A stretch of DNA of 64,000 nucleotides from positions 278,760 to 342,759 of the forward strand of contig NZ_FMAY01000002.1 of assembly GCF_900094925.1 (NCBI RefSeq), written 5' to 3'. Shown here in pieces: positions 1 to 11,218 of the stretch. The notes beneath the pieces are model-generated. The model was not told the origin of the DNA and made no database searches. It saw only the letters and a program-made list of their open reading frames with translations. Numbering within the stretch: position 1 is the first letter of the stretch; each line of letters starts with the position of its first letter. Position numbers and translations under genes: made by a program. This stretch comes from Kosakonia oryzendophytica. GTDB taxonomy: Bacteria > Pseudomonadota > Gammaproteobacteria > Enterobacterales > Enterobacteriaceae.

Positions 1-160
1 CTGTTTTCCCCTTCTCCCCGGAGGGAGAGGGGACCGGTCCCGTTTCCTCTTCTCCATAGGGAGGTAAGGCGGGCTCTGTTTTCCCCTTCCTTTTGGCGAG
101 GTGAGACGAGCTCTGTTTTCCCCCTCTCCCCTCAGGGGAGAGGGTCGGGGTGAGGGGAAA
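1..160. repeat. GC-rich intergenic repeat cluster downstream of arcC
   Basis: No gene is visible. A CTGTTTTCCCC-type unit occurs three times, near 2, 77 and 114. The last copy runs into a perfect 10-bp stem, CCCTCTCCCC (122-131) with GGGGAGAGGG (135-144) around a TCA loop, followed by GGGTGAGGGG-like sequence. A related palindromic unit lies at 11219-11296. This looks like a dispersed intergenic repeat of enteric genomes and could serve as a transcription end for arcC, but there is no T-run. Confidence 0.6.
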
Positions 161-162
161 AA

Positions 163-1074
163 TCAGTGACGAATCAGCGTGCCCTTGTCTCCACTGAGGA
201 TGGACAACCCATCCGCCAGCGCGCCAATCCCGGCAATGCCGTTACAGGCTTCAACAAACTGGCTGCAGGCGGCGACTTTCGGCCCCATAGAACCCGCGTC
301 AAACGACAGCCCTTGCAGGACTTCCGGCGATATCTGTGCCAATGGCCGCTGGGTCGGTTTACCCCAGTCGAGGTAAACGGCGTCTGCATCGGTGAGGATC
401 AGCAGGGCATCGGCTTCTATCTGGCGGGCCAGCAGGGCGGCAGAGAGATCTTTATCGATGACGGCTTCAACGCCGTGATAGCCGTTGGCGTTTTCCACTA
501 CCGGTACACCGCCGCCGCCATTGCAAATCACCAGATGTTCGCGCTGGATCAATGCGGCAATCGCGTCGCTTTCAACAATGCGTTTGGGCTGCGGGGACGG
601 GACAACGCGGCGGACGTAATGGCCGTCAGCCTTAAAGGTCCAGCCTTTTTCCTGTTGCAGGGCGGCAGCCTGCTCGTTGTTGTAGACCGGACCGATATAC
701 TTGGTCGGATGGCGGAACGCGGGATCGGCTGCGTCCACTTCTACCTGCGTGAGCAGGACGCTGACTTCGCGCTGGGGTAAGCGGTTTTTCAGCGCCTGTT
801 GCAGCATGTAACCGATCATCCCCTGACTTTCCGCGCCGAGGATGTCGAGTGGGTAGGGAGTCACTTTGTCGTAGGCGCTGTTCTGCAACGCCAGCAGGCC
901 GACCTGCGGCCCGTTGCCGTGGACCAGCACCACGTTCCACTGTTCCGTGAGCGCGGCAATGGTACGCGCAGCCAGATCGATATTCTGGCGCTGGATATCG
1001 GCTTCCAGCGGTTCGCCGCGTTTGAGCAGGGCATTGCCGCCAAGAGCGACAACCAGTGTGGGTTTCCTTTTCAT
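163..1074 (-). CDS. arcC: Carbamate kinase ArcC (arginine deiminase pathway)
   Basis: Carbamate kinase transfers the phosphate of carbamoyl phosphate to ADP. It is the ATP-yielding last step of the arginine deiminase pathway in the cytoplasm. The protein has 303 residues, usual for the family, with the amino-acid-kinase start VVALGGNALL, the segment VHGNGPQVG and a late GSMGPKV. I chose the ATG at 1074 because AAAGGAG lies just upstream; an in-frame ATG at 1095 overlaps the end of arcA and has no such site. The gene starts 10 bases after arcA, so the two are one operon. The third enzyme, a catabolic ornithine carbamoyltransferase (arcB), would be expected beyond the left edge but is not seen. 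The assignment to ArcC rather than another carbamate kinase rests on the arcA neighbour. Confidence 0.93.
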   Translation of the reverse strand: MKRKPTLVVALGGNALLKRGEPLEADIQRQNIDLAARTIAALTEQWNVVLVHGNGPQVGLLALQNSAYDKVTPYPLDILGAESQGMIGYMLQQALKNRLPQREVSVLLTQVEVDAADPAFRHPTKYIGPVYNNEQAAALQQEKGWTFKADGHYVRRVVPSPQPKRIVESDAIAALIQREHLVICNGGGGVPVVENANGYHGVEAVIDKDLSAALLARQIEADALLILTDADAVYLDWGKPTQRPLAQISPEVLQGLSFDAGSMGPKVAACSQFVEACNGIAGIGALADGLSILSGDKGTLIRH

Positions 1075-1084
1075 GTTGGCTCCT

Positions 1085-2305
1085 TTAAATGCCATCTCGT
1101 TCCAGCGGACAGCTCATGCAGCGTGCACCGCCGCGTCCGCGTCCCAGTTCATCACCGGGGATCGGCAGCACAGTGATACCGGCCTTGTCATATTTTTCGT
1201 TGGTCCAGGTGTTGCGTTCGTAACCCACCACGACGCCAGGGCGCAGGGTCAGCACGTTATTGGCGTCGTTCCATTGCTCGCGTTCGGCTTCAAAGGCGTC
1301 GCCACCGGTGGTGATGAGGCGCACCTGATCAATGCCGAGCGCTTTTTCAATGGCATGCAACAGATCCTCTTCCTGGGTTCGTTGCAACCCGCCGCGCCCG
1401 TCCGGCGTCAGCGTCCAACACTGGGCGTCTTTGCGGACGACTTCGGGATAGACAGAGAAGGTGTCGACATCAATGTGCGTCATCACGGTATCGAGGTGCA
1501 TGCAGGAGCGGTGTTTCGGCAATTCCACGGCGATCACGCGCTCTGCCTGGCGGTGTTTAAACAGGCTGTTGGCAAGGAACTCGACACCCTGCGGAGTGGT
1601 GCGTTCCGACATACCAATTAATACCGCACCGCGGCCAATCACTAATACGTCGCCGCCTTCGAGGGTGGCGTGATCATAATTAATATTCTCGTCGCCGAAG
1701 TATTTAATAAATTCCCCGTCGGCAAAAGCCGGGTGCCAGCGATATATTGCCCGCAGATTATTGGTCTCACGCTGGCGGGCTGGTTTGGCCATCGGATTAA
1801 TCGAAACACCGTTATAAATCCAGCACGATGTGTCGCGGGTAAATAAGTGGTTGGGTAACGGCTTCATAATAAAATCATTGGCTGTATGGGTATCCACAAC
1901 CATATTTTTAATAAATGCCGGGATTTCACCGTAGGTGAGTCCACCGCTCAACCGGCGCGCCAGTTCGCGGTGCGGCATATCCGCCAGCCAGCCTCGCACA
2001 TCGCTGGCAAAGGTGGGCCCGAGGCGGTAATCGGAGATTTGCATCTCCAGCAACCAGGCTTTTGCTTCTGCAATATCAAGTGTTTGAGTCAAAAGGTCGG
2101 TCAACAGCAGGACTTCCACACCCTGTTCACGCAGCGTGTTTGCGAACACATCATGCTCCGCGCCCGCACGTTCAACCGATAACACATCATCAAATAACAA
2201 CTCCTGACAATTTGAAGGGGTTAAGCGTTTCAGACTTAAATTTGGGCGGTGCAGCATAACGCTACGCAATTGACCAATTTCAGAACCGACGTAATGCTTT
2301 TCCAT
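1085..2305 (-). CDS. arcA: Arginine deiminase ArcA
   Basis: Hydrolyses arginine to citrulline and ammonia, the first step of the arginine deiminase pathway, which feeds ATP synthesis without oxygen and counters acid. The protein has 406 residues, the usual length. The C-terminal [12 protein letters not shown] carries the nucleophilic cysteine, [10 protein letters not shown] carries the catalytic histidine, and FTRDTS and [10 protein letters not shown] are family signatures. It is the first gene of the arcA-arcC operon. The long upstream region holds a CRP-like site. This ArcA is unrelated to the response regulator of the same name. Confidence 0.96.
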   Translation of the reverse strand: MEKHYVGSEIGQLRSVMLHRPNLSLKRLTPSNCQELLFDDVLSVERAGAEHDVFANTLREQGVEVLLLTDLLTQTLDIAEAKAWLLEMQISDYRLGPTFASDVRGWLADMPHRELARRLSGGLTYGEIPAFIKNMVVDTHTANDFIMKPLPNHLFTRDTSCWIYNGVSINPMAKPARQRETNNLRAIYRWHPAFADGEFIKYFGDENINYDHATLEGGDVLVIGRGAVLIGMSERTTPQGVEFLANSLFKHRQAERVIAVELPKHRSCMHLDTVMTHIDVDTFSVYPEVVRKDAQCWTLTPDGRGGLQRTQEEDLLHAIEKALGIDQVRLITTGGDAFEAEREQWNDANNVLTLRPGVVVGYERNTWTNEKYDKAGITVLPIPGDELGRGRGGARCMSCPLERDGI

Positions 2306-2428
2306 AATTATTCCTTTAACGGTTTTTTAAGAATAAAAAGGGGCGTGCCATGAACGCGATTTAATTTCATGGTGCGATAAGCTCAATTAATTTTCATGGC
2401 TCATAGTAGGTGTCGGTGGAATTAAAAA

Positions 2429-2444
2429 TGTGAGCTGGTTCACG
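2429..2444. promoter_or_regulatory. Candidate CRP-binding site upstream of arcA
   Basis: TGTGAGCTGGTTCACG matches the CRP consensus TGTGA-N6-TCACA at nine of the ten defined positions. It lies about 125 bases upstream of the arcA start. Catabolite control of arginine breakdown is plausible. The site is called from the motif alone. Confidence 0.5.
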
Positions 2445-2813
2445 TCGAAATTGATATTGTCTGGAGAGTGTTCAAATGCATGATTCGCATCAGAGAACTG
2501 TTAATCAGCCTTATTATCAGGGTGAATGTCTACGCGTTAATGGCTGTAATTATTCATGGTTGTTATAGATTTGTGTGGAATGATTGATTTTGTCTTTTTT
2601 GTAACGCATTGAATTCAATGCTTTTACTTTTCAATTCCGAATGGGTATGCATAAAAAAGAGGGAAATATTTCCTGAGGCGATTCAATTTAAAAATAATGC
2701 GTGAATTCAGGCGCGCAGAGTGGGAGGAATAAAGTGTGAAGCTCCCCCCTTTTTTTTAATAAACCATGCTTAATCAGTCACACAGCGCCTGCCGGATAAC
2801 GTCTCTCGCTGGC

Positions 2814-2836
2814 TTTATGCATGATCTCTGCATAAA
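2814..2836. promoter_or_regulatory. Perfect inverted repeat upstream of tabA
   Basis: TTTATGCA (2814-2821) and TGCATAAA (2829-2836) are perfect inverted copies separated by 7 bases, about 150 bases before the tabA start. The spacing suits an operator for a dimeric regulator. I do not recognise the regulator. Confidence 0.35.
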
Positions 2837-2949
2837 TGCCGTCAGCGCCTTAACAGCCGTTTAACACCCGTTCCGATAACTATGCGCTGTCGCAAATCTC
2901 CTGCAAAAAAGGGTGGTATGGCAGTGGGAATTCTCGTATAACCATGTGA

Positions 2950-3435
<486 letters not shown>

Positions 3436-3443
3436 GAAAAGGC

Positions 3444-3469
3444 GCCCGGTCGCACAGTGCAGACCGGGC
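3444..3469. terminator. Hairpin between convergent tabA and argI
   Basis: GCCCGGTC (3444-3451) pairs with GACCGGGC (3462-3469), with an inner GCAC/GTGC stem. It lies between the two stop codons and could end transcription from both sides, although neither side has a long T-run. Confidence 0.5.
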
Positions 3470-3478
3470 TGTATCGCG

Positions 3479-4483
3479 TTATTGACTCAGTGTCGCTACC
3501 ATCACCGCTTTGATGGTGTGCATGCGGTTTTCCGCCTGATCAAACACAATGCTCGCCGGAGATTCAAACACCTCGTCAGTCACTTCCATTCCGCCGTGTA
3601 AACCAAACTCTTCCGCCATTTTTTTGCCAAGCGTTGTCTGATCGTCATGGAATGCAGGCAGGCAGTGCAGGAATTTCACCTGTGGGTTGCCGGTCAGTGA
3701 CAGCATTTTGCTGTTAACCTGATACGGGCGCAACAGAGCGATACGTTCGGCCCACTTCTCTTTGGCTTCACCCATCGACAACCAGACATCGGTATAGATG
3801 AAATCAGCATCTTTTACGCCTGCGGCAATATCTTCCGTCAGCGTAATGTTTCCGCCGTTTTTCACCGCCAGCGCACGGCATTCCGTCACCAGGCTGGCGT
3901 TTGGCCAGCAGGCTTTCGGCGCAACCAGACGCAGATCGAGGCCCATCAACGCGGCAGCTTCCAGCATCGAGTTGCCCATGTTGTTGCGCGCATCACCTGC
4001 ATACACCAGCGTCATCTGGCTAAAAGCTTTGCCCGGCAGATGCTCATGCATGGTCAGCAGGTCCGCCAGCAATTGTGTGGGGTGGAATTCGTCGGTTAAA
4101 CCGTTCCACACCGGTACACCTGCGTATTGCGCCAGCGTTTCTACAATCTCCTGACCGTAGCCGCGATACTGGATCCCGTCGTACATCCGGCCGAGCACGC
4201 GCGCGGTGTCTTTAATTGATTCTTTATGCCCGATTTGGCTGCCGCTGGAGCCGAGGTAAGTGACGCGAGCGCCCTGGTCAAATGCGGCAACTTCGAAAGA
4301 GCATCGTGTGCGGGTAGAGTCTTTTTCGAAGATGAGCGCGATGTTTTTGCCGGTAAGCTTCTGGACTTCCTGGCCTTTTTTCTTGTCGGCCTTCAGTTGC
4401 GAGGCGAGCTGCAGCAGGGAATGGATTTCAGCGGATGTAAAGTCGAGCAACTTCAAGAAATGTTTCTGATAAAACGTAGACAT
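3479..4483 (-). CDS. argI: Ornithine carbamoyltransferase, anabolic (ArgI)
   Basis: Makes citrulline from ornithine and carbamoyl phosphate in arginine biosynthesis; works as a cytoplasmic trimer. The protein has 334 residues, usual for the family. The carbamoyl-phosphate loop [10 protein letters not shown] and the ornithine/catalytic motif [10 protein letters not shown] are intact, as is HPTQLLADL. Two ARG boxes directly upstream mark it as the arginine-repressed biosynthetic enzyme rather than the catabolic arcB, although arcA and arcC lie 1.2 kb away. Confidence 0.95.
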   Translation of the reverse strand: MSTFYQKHFLKLLDFTSAEIHSLLQLASQLKADKKKGQEVQKLTGKNIALIFEKDSTRTRCSFEVAAFDQGARVTYLGSSGSQIGHKESIKDTARVLGRMYDGIQYRGYGQEIVETLAQYAGVPVWNGLTDEFHPTQLLADLLTMHEHLPGKAFSQMTLVYAGDARNNMGNSMLEAAALMGLDLRLVAPKACWPNASLVTECRALAVKNGGNITLTEDIAAGVKDADFIYTDVWLSMGEAKEKWAERIALLRPYQVNSKMLSLTGNPQVKFLHCLPAFHDDQTTLGKKMAEEFGLHGGMEVTDEVFESPASIVFDQAENRMHTIKAVMVATLSQ

Positions 4484-4510
4484 AATTTCCTCACATGGCT
4501 AAGGCCACTT

Positions 4511-4549
4511 ATTGAATTAAAATTCAATTTATATGGATGAATATTCATT
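4511..4549 (-). promoter_or_regulatory. Tandem ARG boxes (ArgR operator) of argI
   Basis: Two 18-bp ARG boxes, 4511-4528 (ATTGAATTAAAATTCAAT, near perfect) and 4532-4549 (TATGGATGAATATTCATT), are separated by exactly 3 bp. This is the standard arrangement for an ArgR hexamer. They lie 28-66 bases upstream of the argI start codon, over its likely promoter. Repression by arginine-bound ArgR follows from established knowledge of this site type. Confidence 0.9.
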
Positions 4550-4645
4550 TGCAACCCCGAAGGAGAAATCTTTTCGGCAGAGAGTGGAGGCATTGGCGGC
4601 GGTGTGTGACAATAAGTGTATCTGCCACATTATGAGGAACGAGCC

Positions 4646-5071
4646 ATGGCGAACCCGGAACACCTGGAAGAACAGCGCGAAGAGACGCGTTTGATTATTG
4701 AAGAATTGCTGGAAGATGGTAGCGATCCTGACGCGCTGTACACCATTGAGCATCACCTGTCGGCAGATGATTTCGAAACGCTGGAAAAGGTCGCTGTGGA
4801 AGCCTTCAAACTGGGTTACGAAGTGACCGAGCCGGAAGAGCTGGAGCTGGAAGAAGGCGATGTAGTGATCTGCTGCGACGTGCTGAGTGAAAGCGCGCTG
4901 AATGCCGATCTGATTGACGCGCAGGTTGAGCAACTGCTGAACCTGGCGGAAAAATTTGAGGTTGAATACGACGGCTGGGGCACCTACTACGAAGATCCGA
5001 ACGGCGAAGAGGGTGACGATGATGAAGATGAAGACTACATCGACGAAGACGATGACGGTGTACGTCACTGA
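4646..5071 (+). CDS. rraB: Regulator of RNase E activity RraB
   Basis: RraB binds RNase E and alters the set of RNAs that the degradosome cleaves. The protein has 141 residues (about 138 in E. coli) and begins [18 protein letters not shown]. The C-terminal third is extremely acidic ([20 protein letters not shown]), typical of the family. The ATG at 4646 follows GAGGAACG. An upstream in-frame extension to 4616 has no ribosome site. It lies divergent from argI and just before miaE. Confidence 0.93.
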   Translation: MANPEHLEEQREETRLIIEELLEDGSDPDALYTIEHHLSADDFETLEKVAVEAFKLGYEVTEPEELELEEGDVVICCDVLSESALNADLIDAQVEQLLNLAEKFEVEYDGWGTYYEDPNGEEGDDDEDEDYIDEDDDGVRH

Positions 5072-5078
5072 GTGACCG

Positions 5079-5102
5079 TTGCGGCAGCGCCAGCTGCCGC
5101 AA
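5079..5102 (+). terminator. Strong hairpin between rraB and miaE
   Basis: TTGCGGCAGC (5079-5088) and GCTGCCGCAA (5093-5102) form a perfect 10-bp stem around GCCA, 7 bases after the rraB stop. No T-run follows, so it may be an attenuator or an mRNA end stabiliser rather than a full terminator. Confidence 0.5.
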
Positions 5103-5115
5103 GCAAGGAACAGCT

Positions 5116-5874
5116 ATGGATTACCCGCAAATACTCTCCCCGGTTCGCGATTTTCTCCACTGCCCGACCCCACCATCCTGGATAGAGAAAGCCCGCGACC
5201 CGGCGATGTTGCCGCTACTGCTGACCGACCATATGGTCTGTGAGCTGAAAGCGGCGCAAACCGCAATGCTGCTGGTGCGCAAATACGTAGCGGATAAACG
5301 CGGTTCTGATGCGCTGCTGGCGTGGCTCAAACCCTATGAAGAATTCACCTTTCGTGAAGGACCGGAGCCGGATTTTGTTGCGCTGCATAAGCAGATTGGC
5401 AAAAGCGCAATGCCGCAAACGGACGATAGCTGGGGGCAGGCGCTGATGAATAGCATGGTGTTGTTGATTAAAGAGGAACTGCACCATTTCTGGCAGGTGA
5501 GGGAAGCGATGCTGGCGCGCGACATCCCCTATGTCAAAATCACCGCCAGCCGTTATGCCAAAGGGATGCTGAAAGAGGTCCGCACACATGAGCCGTTGAC
5601 GCTGATTGATAAGTTAATCTGCGGTGCCTATATCGAAGCACGTTCCTGCGAGCGGTTTGCTGCGCTGGCGCCATGGCTGGAAGAAGATTTACAGAAGTTC
5701 TATCTGTCGCTGCTGCGCTCCGAGGCGCGTCACTACCAGGATTATCTGACACTGGCACAGCAGGTATCACCCGTGGATATCACGCCGCGCGTTCGCCATT
5801 TTGGCGAGGTGGAAGCGGCGCTGATCTCAACGCCGGATACGGAGTTTCGTTTTCACAGCGGCGTGCCGGCGTAA
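5116..5874 (+). CDS. miaE: tRNA-(ms2io6A)37 hydroxylase MiaE
   Basis: MiaE is a diiron monooxygenase that uses oxygen to hydroxylate the isopentenyl group of ms2i6A at position 37 of tRNAs reading U-starting codons. It occurs in Salmonella and many other enterics but not in E. coli K-12. The 252-residue protein shows the diiron ligand segments of a ferritin-like bundle: EELHHFW in the middle, EARSCERF and SEARHYQDY later. AAGGAACAGCT precedes the ATG. It follows rraB and converges on yjgM. Confidence 0.93.
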   Translation: MDYPQILSPVRDFLHCPTPPSWIEKARDPAMLPLLLTDHMVCELKAAQTAMLLVRKYVADKRGSDALLAWLKPYEEFTFREGPEPDFVALHKQIGKSAMPQTDDSWGQALMNSMVLLIKEELHHFWQVREAMLARDIPYVKITASRYAKGMLKEVRTHEPLTLIDKLICGAYIEARSCERFAALAPWLEEDLQKFYLSLLRSEARHYQDYLTLAQQVSPVDITPRVRHFGEVEAALISTPDTEFRFHSGVPA

Positions 5875-5889
5875 AGACGCGCTGTAACA

Positions 5890-6393
5890 TTACAGCGCTT
5901 TCAGCATGCGTACTTCACAGTCTACATGGCCGGTACAGCCCAGCGGCCCGTCAATGTGCTCAAAGCCCAGGTGCTCATACAGACCAATGGCATCGGTAAG
6001 GAAAGCGGTGGTTTCCAGATAACAGCGGGTAAAACCCTGCGCGCGGGCGTGGTCGAGCGCCATTTGCGCCAGCTTTTTCGCCAGACCCTGGCCGCGAGCC
6101 CTGGGCAGGAAATACATTTTTTGCAGTTCGCAGATATCCGGTTCACTGCATTTTAGCGGCGCAACGCCGCCACCGCCGACGACGTCGCCGTTTTGTTCCA
6201 CTACCCAATATGCACAACCCGGGCGACTGTAGAGCTGATAAAGCTCGTCCAGTTCGGGGTCGGCGACGGTGTAGCCTTTATCGGCGGTGAGGCCATACTC
6301 CGCCGAAACCTGGCGGATCACCGATGCGATTGCTGCGTTATCTGTAGCAGCAATCCGGCGCATTTTCACCTCTACCGGAGCGGTCACATTCAT
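5890..6393 (-). CDS. yjgM: GNAT family N-acetyltransferase YjgM
   Basis: A 167-residue GNAT acetyltransferase; the substrate is unknown. The acetyl-CoA loop reads [11 protein letters not shown], after the central strand [10 protein letters not shown], and the C-terminal half holds [12 protein letters not shown]. Length and sequence match E. coli YjgM when the start is the ATG at 6393; a longer frame to 6459 adds 22 residues absent from the family. The stop codon lies inside a perfect 9-bp hairpin (5879-5898) shared with the miaE end. Confidence 0.85.
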   Translation of the reverse strand: MNVTAPVEVKMRRIAATDNAAIASVIRQVSAEYGLTADKGYTVADPELDELYQLYSRPGCAYWVVEQNGDVVGGGGVAPLKCSEPDICELQKMYFLPRARGQGLAKKLAQMALDHARAQGFTRCYLETTAFLTDAIGLYEHLGFEHIDGPLGCTGHVDCEVRMLKAL

Positions 6394-6584
6394 TTCTGCA
6401 CTCTGTTTTGGGGTTATGACGTGATCCTGCTTAATACCACCACAACGGCGTTCTGGCAAGACCAGGAATATTGGTCGCTATTATTTCGACTTTAAACTAT
6501 TTAGACTTAAGAATGGACTTAACTCAACCGCAATATTGTTATGGTTGACTCTGTTTGTCTTGTTTTTTTACGATAAGGATTGTT

Positions 6585-7787
6585 ATGACTTCCGAAACTC
6601 ATGGTTCCGTAACGGCTCCCGTTCGCCATTTTCTCTTTCAGGGCAGTGGCAAAGGCTATTTTGCGGTATGGCTGGTGAATATTCTTCTTACCCTGATAAC
6701 CGCAGGGTTATATTTACCTTGGGCATTAGTGCGTGCACGCCGTTATTTCTACGAGAATACTGAACTTGGCGGTGCGCGTTTTTCTTATCATGCCACCGGG
6801 CGTTCGATTTTTGTTGGCTGGCTCTGTCTGTTGGTGCTGTATGTGATTTTCCTGATAAACGTGGTGCACCAGAATGTTGGCCTGCAACTGTGCATGATTG
6901 GCTTATTCCTGATTTTCTTCCCGTGGCTGATTACTCAGGGGCTGCGCTATCAACTGCTGATGACGGAAATTAACGGTGTACGCTTCAATTTCTACGCCAG
7001 CCCACTGCGCGCCTGGTGGGTGATGATGGGGTGCCCGCTGCTGATTATTATCGCTTCAGTGGTGATCTTCTCCCTTTTTGTCTCTTCTGCTGTCAGTAGC
7101 GGTTCGTACGGCGCTATTTTCACTATGATTGGTATCGGTACGCTGGTATTAATGCTGGGGATCGCCATTATGCAGGGTGTATATACTGCGCAATGGTTTG
7201 GCATGCTGGTTAATAATCTGCAATACGGCAAACTGAAATTCTCCGGTGAATTTTCCGCGAAAAAATGCATCACGATTATTGTATTGTCGATGCTGTTGTT
7301 TGTGCCGTTTATCGCCGTTGTATTGTATATCATTATTCCGGCGTTCTTTATGATGACGCAGTATGCCTATGCGGCTGGCGATGACCCGGAACAGTTAGCA
7401 CTGCTGATGGGACCGTTCTACGGAAAATTACTGTTCAGCTATCTGCTGTATATTGCCGGTGCGGTGGTTTGCTATATTTTCGCCTTTGTGAAGCTGCGTA
7501 ATTACCTCTACAGCCAACTGTCGCTGGAAGGGGATATTCGTTTTTCTTCTACGGTGACCATCGGGCGCGTGTTCCTGATTTCCGTGACCAACCTGCTGGT
7601 GTGCTGCGTGACGCTGTTCCTGGCGTGGCCGTGGGCGAAAGTGCGCTTTACCCGCTATTTACTGGAAAATACGCACGTACACGGTGATCTGGAAGCGCTG
7701 CCGTTGGAAAAACACGACGTGCAACCGGCAAAAGATCCAGCGAATCTGCTGGCGCGTGGTTTGTCTTTCTATCCGGTAGTCTTTTAA
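6585..7787 (+). CDS. yjgN: DUF898 inner-membrane protein YjgN
   Basis: A 400-residue polytopic membrane protein of the DUF898 family, with many hydrophobic segments such as WLCLLVLYVIFLI and ITIIVLSMLLFVPFIAVVLY. Repeated short motifs GLYLPWA / WPWAKVRF and FYENTELGGARFSYHATG recur in the family. The function is unknown. The ATG at 6585 follows AAGGA; an upstream start at 6555 adds ten residues without a ribosome site. It matches yjgN of E. coli in length and place and converges on valS across a terminator. Confidence 0.88.
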   Translation: MTSETHGSVTAPVRHFLFQGSGKGYFAVWLVNILLTLITAGLYLPWALVRARRYFYENTELGGARFSYHATGRSIFVGWLCLLVLYVIFLINVVHQNVGLQLCMIGLFLIFFPWLITQGLRYQLLMTEINGVRFNFYASPLRAWWVMMGCPLLIIIASVVIFSLFVSSAVSSGSYGAIFTMIGIGTLVLMLGIAIMQGVYTAQWFGMLVNNLQYGKLKFSGEFSAKKCITIIVLSMLLFVPFIAVVLYIIIPAFFMMTQYAYAAGDDPEQLALLMGPFYGKLLFSYLLYIAGAVVCYIFAFVKLRNYLYSQLSLEGDIRFSSTVTIGRVFLISVTNLLVCCVTLFLAWPWAKVRFTRYLLENTHVHGDLEALPLEKHDVQPAKDPANLLARGLSFYPVVF

Positions 7788-7837
7788 TCTGACCGCTTTT
7801 GCCGGATGACGCTCAATGTTTTATTCGGCCAGCCAAT

Positions 7838-7870
7838 AAAAAAGCCGGGCATCAGAGCCCGGCTTTTTTT
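7838..7870. terminator. Bidirectional rho-independent terminator (yjgN / valS)
   Basis: AAAAAAGCCGGGC, a 6-base loop and GCCCGGCTTTTTTT form a strong stem with A- and T-runs on opposite sides. It can end yjgN transcripts on the plus strand and valS transcripts on the minus strand. Confidence 0.92.
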
Positions 7871-7881
7871 ATGCAACGTGA

Positions 7882-10737
7882 TTACAGCGCGGCGATAACG
7901 GCCTGCTGTTCAATCAGCTTCGCTTTCGCTTCCGCATAACCTTCCAGCTTCTCACGCTCTTTCGCAATCACCGCTTCCGGTGCGCGCGCGACAAAGCCTT
8001 CGTTACCGAGTTTGCTTTCGATACGCCCAATTTCCTGATCCACTTTAGCGACTTCTTTCGCCAGACGCGCCAGTTCGGCGTCTTTGTCGATAAGCCCCGC
8101 CATCGGGATCAGCAACTCTGCGCCGTCAACAATCTTGGTGACCGAAACCGGGCCTTTCTCGTCAGCAGACAGGATCGTAATGCTATCCAGGCGCGCCAGC
8201 GTTTGCAGGAAGCTCTGGTTATCGTTTACACGACGTTTTGCATCTTCGCTTGCGCTACGCAGCAACAGCTCCAGCGGTTTACCCGGAGAGATGTTCATTT
8301 CCGCACGGATGTTACGCACGGCAATGATCGCCTGCTTCAGCCATTCGGTGTCTGCCAGCGCGTTCTCATCTACCTGAGAGGCGTCATATGCCGGGAACGG
8401 TTGCAGCATGATGGTCTCGGCGGTGATGCCTTTCAGCACTTTCACACGCTGCCAGATGGTCTCGGTGATAAACGGAATGATCGGGTGCGCAAGACGCAGA
8501 AGACCTTCCAGCACGGTGACCAGCGTATTACGGGTGCCGCGCAATTCCGCTTCAGAGCCACCGTTCATGACCGGCTTGGTCAGCTCCAGATACCAGTCGC
8601 AGAACTGGTTCCAGGTGAACTCGTACAGGATGCCTGCCGCAATATCAAAGCGGAAGTTGTCCAGCGCGTCGCGATAAGCCTTGATGGTCTGGTTGAACTC
8701 GGCGAGGATCCAGCGATCCGCCAGCGAGAGTACTTTTTCGCCGCCGTTGAAGCCGCAATCCTGATCTTCAGTGTTCATCAGCACAAAGCGGCTGGCGTTC
8801 CACAGCTTGTTACAGAAGTTACGATAACCCTCCAGGCGCTTCATATCCCAGTTGATGTCGCGGCCGGTAGAGGCCAACGCCGCCAGGGTAAAGCGCAGGG
8901 CGTCGGTACCGTGCGGCTCAATGCCGTCCGGGAACTGTTTCTCGGTGCGTTTGCGGATTTTTTCCGCCAGCTGCGGCTGCATCATGTTGCCGGTGCGTTT
9001 TTCCAGCAGATCCGCCAGCGAAATCCCGTCTACCATATCCAGCGGGTCAATCACGTTACCCTTGGATTTGGACATCTTCTGGCCTTCGTCGTCACGAATC
9101 AGACCGGTCATATAGACGGTCTTAAACGGGACCTGCGGTTTGCCATCTTCGTCTTTGATAAAGTGCATGGTCATCATGATCATGCGCGCGATCCAGAAGA
9201 AGATAATGTCGAAGCCGCTGACCATCACGCTGGTCGGGTGGAACTGACGCAGCGCATCGGTGTTTTCCGGCCAGCCGAGGGTGGAGAAAGTCCACAGCGC
9301 GGAGGAGAACCAGGTGTCCAGCACGTCTTCGTCTTGCCGCAGGGCGACATCGGCGGACAGGTTGTTTTCCTGGCGCACTTCCTCTTCGCTGCGGCCGACG
9401 AAGACGTTGCCCTCGTTGTCGTACCAGGCCGGAATACGGTGGCCCCACCACAACTGGCGGGAGATACACCAGTCCTGAATGTCACGCATCCAGGAGAAGT
9501 ACATATTCTCGTACTGCTTCGGTACAAACTGGATATCGCCGTTTTCCACCGCTTCTACCGCCGGTTTCGCCAGTACGTCGGCACGGACGTACCACTGGTC
9601 GGTCAGCATCGGTTCAATAACCACGCCGCCGCGATCGCCGTACGGTACGGTCAGATCGTGCGGTTTAATCTCTTCCAGCAGGCCGAGCGCGTCTACCGCG
9701 GCGACCACCGCTTTACGCGCGGCAAAACGCTCCAGTTTCTGGAACTCCGCCGGGATGTCTGCCGGGTAAACGTCGGATTCGTTGCCGTTGGTGTCGTACA
9801 CCTGCGCGCTTTCACGGATATCGCCGTCAAAGGTCAGGATATTGATCATCGGCAGCTTGTGACGACGACCAACTTCGTAGTCGTTAAAGTCGTGCGCCGG
9901 GGTGATTTTCACGCAGCCGGTGCCTTTTTCCATGTCGGCGTGTTCATCGCCAACGATCGGAATACGGCGGTTCACCAGCGGGAGCACCACAAATTTGCCG
10001 ATCAGATCTTTATAACGCGGATCTTCCGGGTTTACCGCTACGCCGGTATCGCCGAGCAGCGTTTCCGGACGGGTGGTGGCGACCACCAGGTAATCTTTAC
10101 CGTCGGCGGTTTTCGCGCCATCGGCCAGCGGGTAACGGATATGCCACATGGAGCCTTTCGACTCGCGGTTTTCCACTTCCAGATCGGAGATCGCCGTGCG
10201 CAGTTTCGGATCCCAGTTCACCAGGCGTTTGCCACGGTAGATCAGATCTTCTTTATACAGGCGGACGAACACCTCTTTCACTGCATTGGAGAGGCCTTCA
10301 TCCATGGTGAAACGTTCGCGATCCCAGTCCACAGAGTTACCGAGACGGCGCATCTGGCGGGTAATGGTACCGCCAGATTCGGCTTTCCACTGCCAGATCT
10401 TGTCGATAAAGGCGTCGCGGCCGTAGTCGTGGCGGGTTTTCCCTTCTTCCGCGGCAATTTTACGTTCAACCACCATCTGGGTGGCGATACCGGCATGGTC
10501 AGTCCCCGCCTGCCACAGGGTGTTTTTGCCCTGCATGCGCTGGTAACGGATCATGGTATCCATAATGGTTTGCTGGAAGGCGTGGCCCATATGCAAACTG
10601 CCGGTGACGTTCGGCGGCGGGATCATGATGCAGAAGCTTTCCTGGCTTTCATCACCGTTGGGTTTGAAATAGCCCTGCTTTTCCCACTGCTCGTACAGCG
10701 GCTGTTCGATATCTTTGGGGTTGTATGTCTTTTCCAT
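7882..10737 (-). CDS. valS: Valyl-tRNA synthetase
   Basis: Charges tRNA-Val with valine. This class Ia synthetase has 951 residues, as in E. coli. The HIGH-type motif is SLHMGHAFQ, near residue 50, inside [14 protein letters not shown], and the KMSKS loop is in QKMSKSKGN, in the middle. The editing domain and the C-terminal coiled coil ([17 protein letters not shown]) are present. It overlaps holC by one base (TAATG), so the two are translationally coupled, as in E. coli. Confidence 0.98.
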   Translation of the reverse strand: MEKTYNPKDIEQPLYEQWEKQGYFKPNGDESQESFCIMIPPPNVTGSLHMGHAFQQTIMDTMIRYQRMQGKNTLWQAGTDHAGIATQMVVERKIAAEEGKTRHDYGRDAFIDKIWQWKAESGGTITRQMRRLGNSVDWDRERFTMDEGLSNAVKEVFVRLYKEDLIYRGKRLVNWDPKLRTAISDLEVENRESKGSMWHIRYPLADGAKTADGKDYLVVATTRPETLLGDTGVAVNPEDPRYKDLIGKFVVLPLVNRRIPIVGDEHADMEKGTGCVKITPAHDFNDYEVGRRHKLPMINILTFDGDIRESAQVYDTNGNESDVYPADIPAEFQKLERFAARKAVVAAVDALGLLEEIKPHDLTVPYGDRGGVVIEPMLTDQWYVRADVLAKPAVEAVENGDIQFVPKQYENMYFSWMRDIQDWCISRQLWWGHRIPAWYDNEGNVFVGRSEEEVRQENNLSADVALRQDEDVLDTWFSSALWTFSTLGWPENTDALRQFHPTSVMVSGFDIIFFWIARMIMMTMHFIKDEDGKPQVPFKTVYMTGLIRDDEGQKMSKSKGNVIDPLDMVDGISLADLLEKRTGNMMQPQLAEKIRKRTEKQFPDGIEPHGTDALRFTLAALASTGRDINWDMKRLEGYRNFCNKLWNASRFVLMNTEDQDCGFNGGEKVLSLADRWILAEFNQTIKAYRDALDNFRFDIAAGILYEFTWNQFCDWYLELTKPVMNGGSEAELRGTRNTLVTVLEGLLRLAHPIIPFITETIWQRVKVLKGITAETIMLQPFPAYDASQVDENALADTEWLKQAIIAVRNIRAEMNISPGKPLELLLRSASEDAKRRVNDNQSFLQTLARLDSITILSADEKGPVSVTKIVDGAELLIPMAGLIDKDAELARLAKEVAKVDQEIGRIESKLGNEGFVARAPEAVIAKEREKLEGYAEAKAKLIEQQAVIAAL

Positions 10738-11180
10738 TATTTCCAGGTTGCCGTGTTCAGGTTGAAACCGGCCACGCGGTAAGCTTTATAGCGTTCGCGC
10801 GCCAGTTGTTTCAGAGAGTCTTCGTAAGGGACGAAGTCTATCACTTCTGTGAAAGCGGTGGCAAAATCTGCAAATTCCACCCTCAGGCTGATCAGTACAT
10901 CGCGTGGGCTGCTGCTGCGCTTTTGCGGCCAGGACAGCTCAACCGGCGCACCACCGCGCGGACCTTCGCCCGACAGGTTGTGCGGCACGAAGCTTTCCGG
11001 CGGGCGCGCCCACAGGGCTTCATCCAGCCGGATAGCCTGTTGCTCATCGGCACAGGCGATCAACACGCGTTTGCCATTGCGCCAACGTTCTGCGGCAATC
11101 TCACACACCAGTTGTTCCACGGCGTTTAAGCCATCAACGGTGTTGTCGTTGTCCAGAAGATAGAACGTTGCAGTCTTCAT
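10737..11180 (-). CDS. holC: DNA polymerase III chi subunit
   Basis: Chi links the clamp loader to single-strand binding protein on the lagging strand. The protein has 147 residues, as in E. coli, and starts [12 protein letters not shown]. It retains the conserved [17 protein letters not shown] and [20 protein letters not shown] segments. It lies between pepA and valS, and its stop codon shares a base with the valS start. Confidence 0.95.
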   Translation of the reverse strand: MKTATFYLLDNDNTVDGLNAVEQLVCEIAAERWRNGKRVLIACADEQQAIRLDEALWARPPESFVPHNLSGEGPRGGAPVELSWPQKRSSSPRDVLISLRVEFADFATAFTEVIDFVPYEDSLKQLARERYKAYRVAGFNLNTATWK

Positions 11181-11218
11181 AATATATGGGGTTTCTTGTG
11201 GTGGATTTAAATCTCATA

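Noticed and set aside
8203-10782. An 859-codon open frame on the plus strand across valS
   Set aside because: It is antisense to valS, a certain gene with all synthetase motifs. Its own translation has no domain or ribosome site; it is a by-product of GC-rich codon use.
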